From assembly GCA_003647715.1 (NCBI GenBank), contig QMNJ01000001.1:1-38671 (forward strand): a stretch of DNA of 38,671 nt, written 5' to 3'. The DNA comes from Candidatus Coatesiibacteriota bacterium. GTDB taxonomy: Bacteria; RBG-13-66-14; B26-G2. A model generated the notes under the pieces. It saw only the letters and a program-made list of their open reading frames with translations, ran no database searches and was not told the DNA's origin. The translations under genes were made by a program, and so were the position numbers. This document shows, piece by piece, positions 17,971 to 27,230 of this stretch (within the stretch, counting starts at the first letter, position 1; every line of letters begins with the position of its first letter).

Positions 17971-19363
17971 ATATCTCTACCTCCCCTATCTCTTTGAATA
18001 AATAGTAATCATCTTTGATTAAGACCTTTATCTTGTCAGGACTATCAATACCCAGGATGACCCATTGTGGTTTCTGATTCAGTATTATCTGGCACTGTTC
18101 TTCGTGTGAGGGCAGGTGATATTTAGTTCTCTCCTCCTCAGTCAGCAGGTCTGATATTCTTCTGGAGAACTCGCCCAGAAGTAGGTCAGGGTGAGGTATG
18201 CCACTGGTGACATATCCGCTCCACCAGGTTGCGACCACATCATCTTCGTCAACATATTCATCTGTGAAGTCCTGGACTTTCACTATTTCGCTGATTCCAA
18301 CCATAGGTTTAGCATAGTAATTCATAGCAACCCTCCCCAAAGGTCTAACAAGCCCTGTTATGATGAAAAAGAGCATTACAGTTGTTATCAAAATAGATTT
18401 CTTTCGTGATGCTGTTAAATGGTGGATTAAATGGTTGGATGAGATGGCGGTAAATGGAACCAATAATACCAGATACTGGAGTGAAGCAGATATGGGTATA
18501 ATACTGATAATAAGGATGACCAGGACATATAGAGATGATATGCGCTCTATCATTTCAGTTCTTCTGCGGAATAATCTAAATATAGCGATTACTGCGAGTA
18601 TGACTATTATCGCTGAGTTGGGGTCTAATGCCATTTCTTTCACTATGCTAAATCTCGTCATCTGCGACTTATAACCACTGAGTGCGGTGGTGTGAATGCC
18701 GATTACATTGAACAGTAGATAATCGGTGTATTTGAGTGTATAAAATATGATAGGTATTATGCCCGCTATTAATCCGGAGAGAAATGGATAGATATTCCAA
18801 CGATTATTAGTTCTATTGAAGCAGTATATAGGGATGATTATTATGGGTATTAGGATGATTCGTGAAGATATAACAAGACCTGTGAAGAATCCGGACAGAA
18901 GCGCAAATATCAATCGTTTGTTATTGATAGAAAGTATCAAAAACATTATTGAGATAATCAGTAGTAGTATGGTCAGTGAATAGACCTTGACAGGTGATAA
19001 CCAGTTGATTGTTAGATATGAGAAACTGAATATATAGAGTGGTAAACTGCTTGCTTCATTGGTTGTTCTGATTAGCAGGTATAAGATGGTAAGTGAGGTT
19101 ATTGCAAGGGCAACACTGAGGAATCTTCCGGCAATCAGAGATGTCCCGGTAACCTTGAAGAGCAGGGCATATAATAGTGTAGTTAGGGGTGTGTGTGGCA
19201 ATGGAATGTCTCTGTATAATTCATACCCTCTGTTCAAGAGATGTGCTGAGCCAATCCAGAATCCCTCGTCCCTATCCACCGGTCTGTTATATATCTGAGT
19301 TATTAATATAATAGAGAATATGATTAAGATGACTGCAAATGTTCTATTAAGGTTTTTTAACAT
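17954..19363 (-). CDS. GT-C family membrane glycosyltransferase (PMT/ArnT-like)
   Basis: A polytopic membrane protein of 469 residues with many hydrophobic helices and a soluble C-terminal part of about 90 residues. The first large periplasmic loop carries RPVDRDEGFWIGSAH, whose Asp-Glu is the typical catalytic motif of GT-C enzymes that use polyprenyl-phosphate sugars, and then PLPHTPLTTLLYALL, also usual for the PMT_2 group. The end (QKPQWVILGIDSPDKIKV) is the usual soluble tail. It should move a sugar from a lipid carrier to an acceptor on the periplasmic side. Donor and acceptor are unknown. It lies between a GT4 gene (15-base gap) and the GT9 gene in one operon. Confidence 0.85.
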   Translation of the reverse strand: MLKNLNRTFAVILIIFSIILITQIYNRPVDRDEGFWIGSAHLLNRGYELYRDIPLPHTPLTTLLYALLFKVTGTSLIAGRFLSVALAITSLTILYLLIRTTNEASSLPLYIFSFSYLTINWLSPVKVYSLTILLLIISIMFLILSINNKRLIFALLSGFFTGLVISSRIILIPIIIIPIYCFNRTNNRWNIYPFLSGLIAGIIPIIFYTLKYTDYLLFNVIGIHTTALSGYKSQMTRFSIVKEMALDPNSAIIVILAVIAIFRLFRRRTEMIERISSLYVLVILIISIIPISASLQYLVLLVPFTAISSNHLIHHLTASRKKSILITTVMLFFIITGLVRPLGRVAMNYYAKPMVGISEIVKVQDFTDEYVDEDDVVATWWSGYVTSGIPHPDLLLGEFSRRISDLLTEEERTKYHLPSHEEQCQIILNQKPQWVILGIDSPDKIKVLIKDDYYLFKEIGEVEIYAVHD

Positions 19364-19378
19364 AACCGATTTTTTCTG

Positions 19379-20593
19379 TTATTTCTTACTTCTTTGCCTT
19401 TTATGGTAATTATAGACATTGGTCAGGATTTTCTCTAATGCTTCAGCGTGTTTACCCCATGACTGCTCTTCTTGAATGTATCGGGTAGCATTATCAGATA
19501 GTTTCTGTCTTAATGATGAGTTGTCTCTTATCATCTTGATTGCCTGTGCATATTCATCCGGTTTATCGGGATTGACCAGAATTCCTCTCTCACCATAGCC
19601 GACTATCTTCTCCAGGGTGTCATATTTACTCACTACCACGGGGAGTCCACTTGCCAGGTATTCCATCAATTTTGCCGGTGCCCAGAAGAACCCAAATTCC
19701 TCCAGTGGTTTGTAATAGGAGGCATTGAACGGTGCAAGCCCCACATCGCTTATTGCCATAAGGTAGGGAATTGTTTTGTAGGGCTGGGGACCAAGATAGA
19801 GACAGTATCTCCCGAGACCATTAGAGTGGATGTATTCCATCAATCTTGCCTCTTCGCCCCCTCCACCCACGAGCAAGAAAAGTGCATCTGGAATAATCCT
19901 AGAGGTGTGATAGATAATATCAGGAAGGTCATATATTCCCTGCCATTCTCTGAATGAGCCGACGAATAAGATGAGAAACCTGTTATTTAGATTGTATTTT
20001 TCTATTATTTCTCTGGCGGTGTTAGTATTTCTTAGGTTCTTGTTAAATCTTGAGTGGTCTGCACCCCAGAAAAGTAGGTAGGTTCTGTCTCGTGCGAAGT
20101 CAGGAACTACAGTAGATATTGTGGTAATATTTGCACTTGACTGTCTAAACTGAAAGTTGACCCAGGATTTGAGGGGTGCTTTAATGATGGGCGATTTTAT
20201 CTTCCAGCGGTGTATAATCTCATCAACATGTGGACTGTTCACTTCCAGAACCAGAGGTGTTCTCTTCAGAAATGAGTATATTGCACCAAGACCCCCTGCA
20301 GTTATATATCTCTCCATAACTATATCAAAGTTCTTGTTAAGAAGTGATGGGAGATAGGGGATGGATATCAGTGGGAGTTTTATGCTAATGACCTTCTGCC
20401 AGACCCTGATGACCTTGACGCCATCAACATTTTCAAGGGCACGCTGGTCGTTGCGCCTTAAAGAGAACAGCGTTACCTGGTGTCCAAGTCGGACCAGATT
20501 CCTGGCGACCTCAAAGGTATGAACCGCACCAGCGTGGCTTGCGGGAACATCCTCACATGAGAAGTATAGTATTTTCAATGAGTGGTTATTCAT
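19379..20593 (-). CDS. Glycosyltransferase family 4
   Basis: A soluble GT-B fold enzyme of 404 residues. The N-terminal half begins KILYFSCEDVPASHAGAVHT, with a Gly/Ala-rich acceptor-side loop. The C-terminal half has the GT4 donor-site pattern: ILFVGSFREWQGI, LFLLVGGGGEEARL, then LMAISDVGLAPFNAS and the PAKLMEYLASGLPVV segment that binds the nucleotide sugar. It is cytoplasmic and retaining by family. The ATG shares its last bases with the stop of the upstream GT-C gene (ATGA, 4-base overlap). It sits in the glycan operon between two GT-C enzymes. Substrates are not predictable from sequence alone. Confidence 0.92.
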   Translation of the reverse strand: MNNHSLKILYFSCEDVPASHAGAVHTFEVARNLVRLGHQVTLFSLRRNDQRALENVDGVKVIRVWQKVISIKLPLISIPYLPSLLNKNFDIVMERYITAGGLGAIYSFLKRTPLVLEVNSPHVDEIIHRWKIKSPIIKAPLKSWVNFQFRQSSANITTISTVVPDFARDRTYLLFWGADHSRFNKNLRNTNTAREIIEKYNLNNRFLILFVGSFREWQGIYDLPDIIYHTSRIIPDALFLLVGGGGEEARLMEYIHSNGLGRYCLYLGPQPYKTIPYLMAISDVGLAPFNASYYKPLEEFGFFWAPAKLMEYLASGLPVVVSKYDTLEKIVGYGERGILVNPDKPDEYAQAIKMIRDNSSLRQKLSDNATRYIQEEQSWGKHAEALEKILTNVYNYHKRQRSKK

Positions 20594-22197
20594 TCCGTTA
20601 TATATATCAATACCTCTGGACCCCTGGTTATTTTACCATCAGGTGAGAAATTTTTTATGAGTTTGTATTTCTCTTTGAGTATTCGGTGGTATTCATTCTC
20701 ACAGGGATATGTCTCCACGCCATAGTCAAGGCATTGGTCAATATAGAATTCTTTATCCCCAAAGACAGAGGTAATAACATATTTGATGTTATTACCTTCA
20801 ATAAATGATACAACATCTTTTATCGCCATGGATACCAGATAAAGGTTGTATTTCCTTCTGTTTTTTATCTCTTTTGACACGCTTATTAATATTCTAAACC
20901 TGATATTGCCCCGCCCCCAGATTGATAGTCGCTCTGCTGATTCAGGGTTCGGAATGAGTTGTGGTGATTCCACATCCGGTATCACCCGGTCAATGAGGAT
21001 GGCAGAATTTTCAGTAAGGTTCTCTTCTATCCACTGTCGTGCCATCTCTCTGGTGTCTGTCATCGCTGATTTTCTAACAGCAATGAAAGTGGGTATTGCA
21101 ATAAATAACCCAATAAAAGATATGAATAAAATTCCAATGTATTTATTCTTCCTCTTTATTTTGGAGAATAAATATTGAAGACCATTTCCTCCGATAATAG
21201 CTATGGGTGGGAGGGAAACAATAAGGTAGTGAGGTGGCACATACCTTCCAACTATGATTGCTATATTAAGTAATACTAATAGTATCAGAGGAATGAGTTT
21301 TCTTTCTCTGGATGCCATCATAAAGCCGAGAAGGGCAAATGGTATTATCACCGGGGTAATCAATCTTGGTGAGATGTTCACTGCAAACCAGCGGAGTGAG
21401 CTCATCAACTGGAATCCCACCTCTCTTGCTCTATCTATCTGTGTTTTTATATCCCCAATAGCGCTGTGATGGTCAATCACAATGAATGGTGAGAATATAA
21501 GGAACGATAGTGTAGTAATTACAACAAACATCAATGATAACCTGATATGAGATTTTACATCTGTTTTCTGTATGAAAATATATGCTATTACTGCGGGTAT
21601 TATCAGGAGGGCGTTGTATTTTGTTGATATAGCAGTGCCTGTGAAGATTGCTGATAGGATGATATTTTGTTTTGACAGATTATGGTTTCGGTAGATAAAG
21701 AATAATGCCATTGAGGTGAAGAGCAGAAGATATGCCTCTGGCTTTGCAAGGTGTGAGTAGCGTATAAACAGCGGTGATGTTATGAGTATTACCGAGGCGA
21801 ATATAGCAGTAGTGCGATTTGCTATCCTTGAAGCCATCAGGTATATAAAGGGTATAGAAAGAGTAGAGAGTATTATGCTGAAAAGACGGGATGTAATATA
21901 TATAACGGTTGGATTCTCAAGGTAGAGGAGCATATAATCGTGTGTAGTTATCACAACATTCAAAACTTTTAGAACCACGAATAGAATTCCAAGAACTATG
22001 AAGAGCATATATACAGGTAGTTGTGCTGGCCAGGTGAAAAGGTGTGGATTGAAATCGCCGGTTCCACAGTGGAGGGCTCGCTCCACAATCTGGAATTCAT
22101 CGCTCACCGTTAAACTAGGAAGATTACCTTTCAAACCAGGTAATGTGAGCGCAAGAGATGAGATGATAAGAATCAGTATAATATATCTGTCTCTCAA
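20590..22197 (-). CDS. GT-C family membrane glycosyltransferase (PMT_2/ArnT-like)
   Basis: A polytopic membrane protein, 535 residues from the TTG at 22197. I chose this TTG because GAGGAG lies six bases ahead and it shares bases with the stop of the upstream gene (TTGA). The ATG at 22230 would add 11 residues inside the previous gene and has no ribosome binding site. The first periplasmic loop has TVSDEFQIVERAL, the acidic motif of GT-C enzymes, followed by the FNPHLFTWPAQLPVYML segment that resembles the PMT_2 group. About ten helices precede a soluble tail starting near REMARQWIEENL, which includes DRVIPDVESPQL. It probably transfers a sugar from a polyprenyl carrier on the outer face of the inner membrane. 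Confidence 0.84.
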   Translation of the reverse strand: MRDRYIILILIISSLALTLPGLKGNLPSLTVSDEFQIVERALHCGTGDFNPHLFTWPAQLPVYMLFIVLGILFVVLKVLNVVITTHDYMLLYLENPTVIYITSRLFSIILSTLSIPFIYLMASRIANRTTAIFASVILITSPLFIRYSHLAKPEAYLLLFTSMALFFIYRNHNLSKQNIILSAIFTGTAISTKYNALLIIPAVIAYIFIQKTDVKSHIRLSLMFVVITTLSFLIFSPFIVIDHHSAIGDIKTQIDRAREVGFQLMSSLRWFAVNISPRLITPVIIPFALLGFMMASRERKLIPLILLVLLNIAIIVGRYVPPHYLIVSLPPIAIIGGNGLQYLFSKIKRKNKYIGILFISFIGLFIAIPTFIAVRKSAMTDTREMARQWIEENLTENSAILIDRVIPDVESPQLIPNPESAERLSIWGRGNIRFRILISVSKEIKNRRKYNLYLVSMAIKDVVSFIEGNNIKYVITSVFGDKEFYIDQCLDYGVETYPCENEYHRILKEKYKLIKNFSPDGKITRGPEVLIYITE

Positions 22198-24626
22198 GGT
22201 TCTCTCCTCATTCTGAGAACTGCATTGCATATTATTAGGATTATTATAATAGTGCCAGTCAGAGAAATGTATAGACCTGTGGCGAATGTCGCTGGAAGAA
22301 ATTCAAGGACTATTAGGTGTTCACCCGGTTGGATGGGGATAGCCATAAGTCCGCCAAATGCCTCCTCTACTCCAACCTCAACTCCATCTATAAAACACCG
22401 CCAGCCCGGATATGAGAGTATGGATGTGGCTATATAACCACCTTCTCCAATGTAGGTCATCTCAATTTGGTTGTCTTTTATAGCATCTATAATGACTTCT
22501 CCACCATCTGTATATTCAGCAAGTGACCTACTTCCTGTGATAATCAGGTCATATTCAGGTATGAAGTTGTTGTCGGTAATATATTCTTCCATCTCGTCTA
22601 TGTCTTTGACATATATAAATCTTGATGGAGTGTAGATTAGAGGTGGGGAGTTAATAAGTTCATATAAATAGATTGTAAATGATTCTCTATCTATTTTACT
22701 TATCAGTTTCACTTCTTCACTAATAATTTGATGGGTAGTGAGTAGATACTTAATGGATAGCATCTCCAGGGGTTTGAGGGAGACGGGTTTGGTGGTTGGA
22801 GTGTATCGTGATAATGGGTAGGTGCCCCTGCCTCTCTCATGGAGGTTGGTCCAGACCAATCTTCTCATCAATGCTGTATATTGGTGTTCAAAGGACAGTC
22901 GGGGTATAGGGGTGCGAAGACCAAATAGTATATTTGTGTTTGGAACCAACAGTTCTGTTGAGAATCTTTCATCTGCTAAGTCCCAGCCCGACGAGAAGAT
23001 AGAATAGTTTTCAGCACTTTTAAGAGATGTGATACATTCAGGTGATTTGAATTGAGTATATGGTATAACCCTCTCTCTAAAAACTGAACTCTGAGCAATA
23101 TCTATGAGAGTAATGATTGATACCAGCAATAGAGGCATAATGGTTCTCTTTTTTCTGCTCCTGATGGCTATTGTGGATACACCGATAAACATAGCCACCA
23201 TTACTATCGTCCTCAATCGCCCACTGTTGGTAATGTTAAGGCATTCACCAGCCCTTTCAAGCATAATGGTTATCTTCTCCCGATAAGCATCAGTTGACAG
23301 TTGGTCAGCCGAGCCGTCTCTTTCTCCATACCTCATCGTTAAGTAGTTTGTTATGCGGTTGCCTTCCTCGGTTATAAGGAGATTTAGGATGATAATTGTG
23401 ATGATAAAGGCAATCTGTGTGATGACAAGCAGATTGATAAATGATTTCTTTATCTTTTCTCTATTCAGGGCATCTACACCCATGGCGGATAGGACTGATA
23501 GGGAGACCAAAGTGAGGAACATGTATCTTGCCGGCATTCTAAAAAAAGATAAGGGAGGTATTTTAAGAATGAGTTTTGCAAGTGGGTTGAACTTCCCCAG
23601 AGCCAAGAAGATGCCTATAAGGGTCATCAACACGAAGAACCATTTTATTCTGTTAAGTCGCTTATGATGGATGGCAAATACTGCAAGCATAGCGAAGAGA
23701 AATGGGATAAGCCCAATGGAGTAAGTGGATTCAAAGTATGAGCCAGAACCCCAGTATGTTTCTTTCACATTTCTCAGTGCGATATTGCCTGTGGTATTAT
23801 ATGCGGGTGGGTGAGGAGAAGAGCCAAATAGTGAATTGTCAAAGAAGGTTATCAAGTGTATGGGATTATATGATTGTTCAAGCCGATTGAAACCCGATTT
23901 TAACCTATCGGAGTGTAGAGCGAGTTCAAGTGAGGGCAGGAGTTGTATGGATGATACCACAAATATACCTGATATCAGTATGAAAGTAATTATCAATCTT
24001 CTTAGAAATTTTCGGTTTGAGGTGAACAATATGTAAAGTAGCGAGAGTGCAATACCCATTGAAGCGAACTGGAAGTGACCGCAGAGAAGCGATAGACCCC
24101 CAACCAGTATAAATAAACCATACCAGATTATCTCATTGCCTCTCTTTGCCTTTTCCGCGAGAAACAACAGAAGTGGTGTATATGAAGCACCTTCAATGAA
24201 AGGCATTATTCCAAGATGGAGGGAGAACTGGCTGGATGAGGCGAAGGCGAGACCGCCTATAACGGATGAAATTCTTGATAGACCTATGAGACGGATGAAG
24301 GCATACAGAGATAATCCAGCGAGTAGAAGGTGGACAAGTATGGTGATATTGTGGGCAAGCCAGGGAGGTAATAGGTATGAAAGAATAATATGCAAGGGAT
24401 GGGCAAAACCACCCTGACTCTCAGCAAAGGCGGGGTAGTTCAGAAGATGAGACCAGAGAGGAAACTCACCATTCTTGAGACCATTCTTCAATATTGTGAA
24501 ATATGGGTAGGAGAATGTTATGGCATCCTTGGCATTCAGGGGACCTAAGAGGAGTGGGAGATTCAGTATAGTTATGAAAAGAGCGATGAAAAGGTATGTT
24601 GTTAACTCTTTAGTTCTTTCGCTCAA
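22194..24626 (-). CDS. YfhO-like polytopic membrane protein (GT-C superfamily)
   Basis: An 810-residue protein with about a dozen N-terminal membrane helices, a large extracytoplasmic domain, and one final helix before a short basic tail, as in the YfhO family. The first loop carries NAKDAITFSYPYF, where the Asp fits the catalytic position of GT-C enzymes; FPLWSHLLNYPAFAESQGGFAHP is also typical. The end of the soluble domain, SYPGWRCFIDGVEVGVEEA with FGGLMAIPIQPGEH, is the best-conserved YfhO feature. In Gram-positives YfhO helps glycosylate lipoteichoic acid; the role here is open. The start is TTG, sharing bases with the stop of the ATPase gene (TTGA), with GAGGT a few bases ahead. Confidence 0.87.
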   Translation of the reverse strand: MSERTKELTTYLFIALFITILNLPLLLGPLNAKDAITFSYPYFTILKNGLKNGEFPLWSHLLNYPAFAESQGGFAHPLHIILSYLLPPWLAHNITILVHLLLAGLSLYAFIRLIGLSRISSVIGGLAFASSSQFSLHLGIMPFIEGASYTPLLLFLAEKAKRGNEIIWYGLFILVGGLSLLCGHFQFASMGIALSLLYILFTSNRKFLRRLIITFILISGIFVVSSIQLLPSLELALHSDRLKSGFNRLEQSYNPIHLITFFDNSLFGSSPHPPAYNTTGNIALRNVKETYWGSGSYFESTYSIGLIPFLFAMLAVFAIHHKRLNRIKWFFVLMTLIGIFLALGKFNPLAKLILKIPPLSFFRMPARYMFLTLVSLSVLSAMGVDALNREKIKKSFINLLVITQIAFIITIIILNLLITEEGNRITNYLTMRYGERDGSADQLSTDAYREKITIMLERAGECLNITNSGRLRTIVMVAMFIGVSTIAIRSRKKRTIMPLLLVSIITLIDIAQSSVFRERVIPYTQFKSPECITSLKSAENYSIFSSGWDLADERFSTELLVPNTNILFGLRTPIPRLSFEHQYTALMRRLVWTNLHERGRGTYPLSRYTPTTKPVSLKPLEMLSIKYLLTTHQIISEEVKLISKIDRESFTIYLYELINSPPLIYTPSRFIYVKDIDEMEEYITDNNFIPEYDLIITGSRSLAEYTDGGEVIIDAIKDNQIEMTYIGEGGYIATSILSYPGWRCFIDGVEVGVEEAFGGLMAIPIQPGEHLIVLEFLPATFATGLYISLTGTIIIILIICNAVLRMRREP

Positions 24627-26344
24627 CTCAAACCTCTATGAAGATGGGAGAGTTTGTCTTTTCCTCTCCACTCAAAGTTCTCAAAGAAATCACCAGCACT
24701 TCTGGCAAAACCACCAAAGCGGATGGCAAGTGAGGTTATGTCTGGTCTAATTACCCCACTTTCATTGAGTGCATCGTCATCGGTAAAGACCGTCTCTGGA
24801 GCGCCAACCTTCACAATTCTACCACCCTTCATAAGCGCAATTCTATCTGAATACTTGAGGGCAAGCCATATAGAGTGTGTTATGCAGATTACTGTAATAC
24901 CTCTCTCTCTTAACTCAATGACCGTTTTCATAAGCGAGGTGACCTCATTATAATCAAGTCCGGTGGATGGCTCATCCAGTATAAGTATCGCCGGTTCAAG
25001 AGCCAGGATAGATGCCAGAGCAAGACGCTGTCTCTCACCCTTGTTCAACGAGTATGGGTCTTCACCCTCAAGTCCCGAGAGGTTGAGGTAGTTAAGGTAG
25101 GTCTTAACTTTTCTATCAATCTCTTTCTGTTTTAGTTTCTGTATTTTCAAGCCAAAGGCGACCTCTTCAAAAAGTGTCTCGGAGAATATCTGGTGGTCGG
25201 GGTCCTGAAATAGATATCCTATTATCCTGCACATCTTCTCCGGCTCAATATCAGACGGATTTACGCCAAGGACTTCAATTTTACCCTTCTGTGGTTTTAG
25301 AAAACCGGTGATGAGACCTGCCAGGGTGGTCTTTCCACTACCGTTGGGACCGAGTAAGGTGAATATCTCGCCTTTTCTGATGGTTAGTGATACATCTTTT
25401 ACAACATCTGTTTTACCATCATACGAGAAGAATACACTACTAATGTTAATAACAGGACGAAGGTTGGGTTCTTTTCTACTCTTTTTATTCTTATACTTTA
25501 TATCGCTTGCTTTTAGATAGTCATAAAGGTCTTCCAGGTTATGTATATTATTTTCTGGTGATAACAATGTGAGGTCAGGTGGTTTTACACCCGATTCTAT
25601 CAGTTTGAGTGGATAGTTAAGTATTGTATTCGCCCTCCCCTGATTTATTATCTTGCCATCTTTCAATACGAAGACCCAGTCATATCTTTCTGGTAGGATG
25701 ACCTCTTCATCGGCGATGATTACTGTCTTATCATTCTTGCTTAGGTTATGAAGCATATTGATAATCTCCACCCTACTGCTACTATCTATATCTGTGAAGG
25801 GTTCGTCCAGCCCGATTATATCTGTTCCTCCAGATAGAACTGAAGCGATAGAAAGCCGTTGTTTCTCCCCTCCTGATAAACTGGATGGGGTTCTATCTGA
25901 TAGGTGCTCAATTCCAAGCATTCTCAATGACTTTTTTGCTCTCTTAATTGTTTCATCCCTGGATATTCCCAGGTTAGAGGGGTAGAAGGCGGATTCATAT
26001 AAAGCATTAGTAGAGAATAACTGGTATTTGAAGTCCTGAAAGACCACACCATATAAAGCCGGTATTTCCTTCTGTTCAAGTTTATGGATGTCTCTGCCAG
26101 AGATGAGAATCTTACCCTTAATATCTCCTGGTATAAACCTGGGTATTAGACCCGCTATGGAAAGGAGCAGAGTTGATTTCCCCGAACCACTTCCACCGAG
26201 TATGAGGTTTATTGTTGAGTAGTTGATTTGCATATTAATGCCAGAGAGTGCAGGCGTTGTAGAACCTTCATATTGGAATGAGAGGTCTTTTATCTGTAAT
26301 GCTGGTATATGTTTTTGTGATGTGTATTGAGCCGGTTCTGTCAT
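24623..26344 (-). CDS. Fused double ECF transporter ATPase (two ABC domains)
   Basis: The 573 residues hold two ABC ATPase domains in one chain, like a fused EcfA pair. Domain 1: Walker A GGSGSGKST (50-58), Q-loop in VVFQDFKYQLF, signature LSGGE (156-160), Walker B IIGLDEPF with Glu181. Its H-loop, normally THD, reads IADEE, so the switch His seems to be missing. Domain 2 (about 290-540): Walker A GPNGSGKTT, Q-loop in YLFQDPDHQIF, signature LNKGERQRLALAS, Walker B LILDEPSTGLD, and an intact H-loop ITHS. The YQLFS/HQIFS tails after the Q-loop are typical of ECF ATPases. The start overlaps the stop of the S-like gene by four bases. No EcfT gene is in the window. Confidence 0.92.
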   Translation of the reverse strand: MTEPAQYTSQKHIPALQIKDLSFQYEGSTTPALSGINMQINYSTINLILGGSGSGKSTLLLSIAGLIPRFIPGDIKGKILISGRDIHKLEQKEIPALYGVVFQDFKYQLFSTNALYESAFYPSNLGISRDETIKRAKKSLRMLGIEHLSDRTPSSLSGGEKQRLSIASVLSGGTDIIGLDEPFTDIDSSSRVEIINMLHNLSKNDKTVIIADEEVILPERYDWVFVLKDGKIINQGRANTILNYPLKLIESGVKPPDLTLLSPENNIHNLEDLYDYLKASDIKYKNKKSRKEPNLRPVINISSVFFSYDGKTDVVKDVSLTIRKGEIFTLLGPNGSGKTTLAGLITGFLKPQKGKIEVLGVNPSDIEPEKMCRIIGYLFQDPDHQIFSETLFEEVAFGLKIQKLKQKEIDRKVKTYLNYLNLSGLEGEDPYSLNKGERQRLALASILALEPAILILDEPSTGLDYNEVTSLMKTVIELRERGITVICITHSIWLALKYSDRIALMKGGRIVKVGAPETVFTDDDALNESGVIRPDITSLAIRFGGFARSAGDFFENFEWRGKDKLSHLHRGLS

Positions 26345-27123
26345 AAGAAAAGTATGGAGAGTAAGACCATTACAATGGCAGGTGATAAACTTAAACCGAT
26401 TATTAAAGAGGAATTAGTATTGGTTGTGGCAACAATCTTCATAGGGGTATAGTCCATTACACCGATAGAGAGAAGGTTGCCCATAATATAACCCCCAATG
26501 GCGCCTATGAGAAGGAGCGTTAAACCGACCCAGAAGGTTTTCTTCCTATTGTAATGCTCTTCTCCTAGAATCTGAGGGTATAGGAGATTCCATCGTCTTA
26601 TTCTCTTGAATATGAGTTTTACTATGATGGGTGCAAGAATGCAGGAGGCGATGGCATTATTGAAAGCAATGATGTTTGATAGTGCTGCAAATGGTGCCAG
26701 ACCAATGATATCTGCTCCCCAGCCGATTATCATCCCGCAGGTTATACTTGCAAGTATGGAAGAGAAGATAAGAAGGATTATCCTTCTGGTTCCAATATCT
26801 GAATCAAAACGCGGTGGTTTTACAATTTTGTAGGGAATATAGGCAAACATGAAGTTACCAATGAACCCAAACAGAGAACCCCAGCCAAGCATACCACCGA
26901 ATATATCGCCCACAAGATTTCCTATTGCTGAGCCCCAGGCGGCTGCTGGTCCAAAAACAAATGATAGTGCAATGGGAATAGAAACAGCGGGTCTTATCTC
27001 GGTCACGCCGGGGATGAGAACAAGTGCCTTGAATGGAATCATAAGACCTGCGTATAGTGCGGCTGTGGTTGCTGTTAGAACTACCATTCTGGTGTCTCGC
27101 CACATGTGTATTAATTCACGCAT
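26341..27123 (-). CDS. ECF transporter S-component-like membrane protein
   Basis: A 260-residue membrane protein with six or more helices. The N-terminal half looks like an ECF substrate-binding (S) component: an ALYAGLMIP segment near the start, where S components bind EcfT through small-residue AxxxA-type helices, then IRPAVSIPIALSFVFGPAAAWGS and a Gly-rich region, closest in my judgement to the QueT/ThiW type. At 260 residues it is longer than a usual S component (160-200). The substrate is not predictable. I chose the ATG at 27123: the alternative TTG at 27201 lies upstream of the likely promoter. It heads the operon and is followed, with a 4-base overlap, by the fused ATPase. Confidence 0.75.
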   Translation of the reverse strand: MRELIHMWRDTRMVVLTATTAALYAGLMIPFKALVLIPGVTEIRPAVSIPIALSFVFGPAAAWGSAIGNLVGDIFGGMLGWGSLFGFIGNFMFAYIPYKIVKPPRFDSDIGTRRIILLIFSSILASITCGMIIGWGADIIGLAPFAALSNIIAFNNAIASCILAPIIVKLIFKRIRRWNLLYPQILGEEHYNRKKTFWVGLTLLLIGAIGGYIMGNLLSIGVMDYTPMKIVATTNTNSSLIIGLSLSPAIVMVLLSILFL

Positions 27124-27143
27124 AATATTCGTTCTCGGTAAGG

Positions 27144-27159
27144 TGTTAATATGATAACA
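27144..27159. promoter_or_regulatory. Possible operator, TGTTA-N6-TAACA inverted repeat
   Basis: A perfect 5-base inverted repeat with a 6-base spacer lies in the leader between the minus-strand -10 box and the ATG of the S-like gene. Its size and place suit a dimeric repressor site, but such short repeats arise by chance in AT-rich DNA and I saw no second copy. Confidence 0.25.
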
Positions 27160-27180
27160 AATTGGCACAGGTTTTTGAAC

Positions 27181-27189
27181 ATTATAGCA
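27181..27189 (-). promoter_or_regulatory. Extended -10 promoter of the ECF/glycosyltransferase operon
   Basis: On the minus strand the bases read TGCTATAAT, an extended -10 element (TGn plus consensus TATAAT). The -35 region is poor, as is usual for extended -10 promoters. Transcription would start near 27174 and give a leader of about 50 bases before the ATG at 27123. This rules out the in-frame TTG further upstream as the start. Confidence 0.55.
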
Positions 27190-27190
27190 G

Positions 27191-27220
27191 TTGACATACA
27201 ATGGATGTAGAAAGTATAAT
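27191..27220 (+). promoter_or_regulatory. Consensus housekeeping-sigma promoter of tRNA-Lys
   Basis: TTGACA at 27191-27196 and TATAAT at 27215-27220, both perfect, are separated by 18 bases. Initiation about 7 bases after the -10 box would fall just before the tRNA 5' end at 27231. It lies back to back with the minus-strand promoter. Confidence 0.85.
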
Positions 27221-27230
27221 AAGTTGTATA

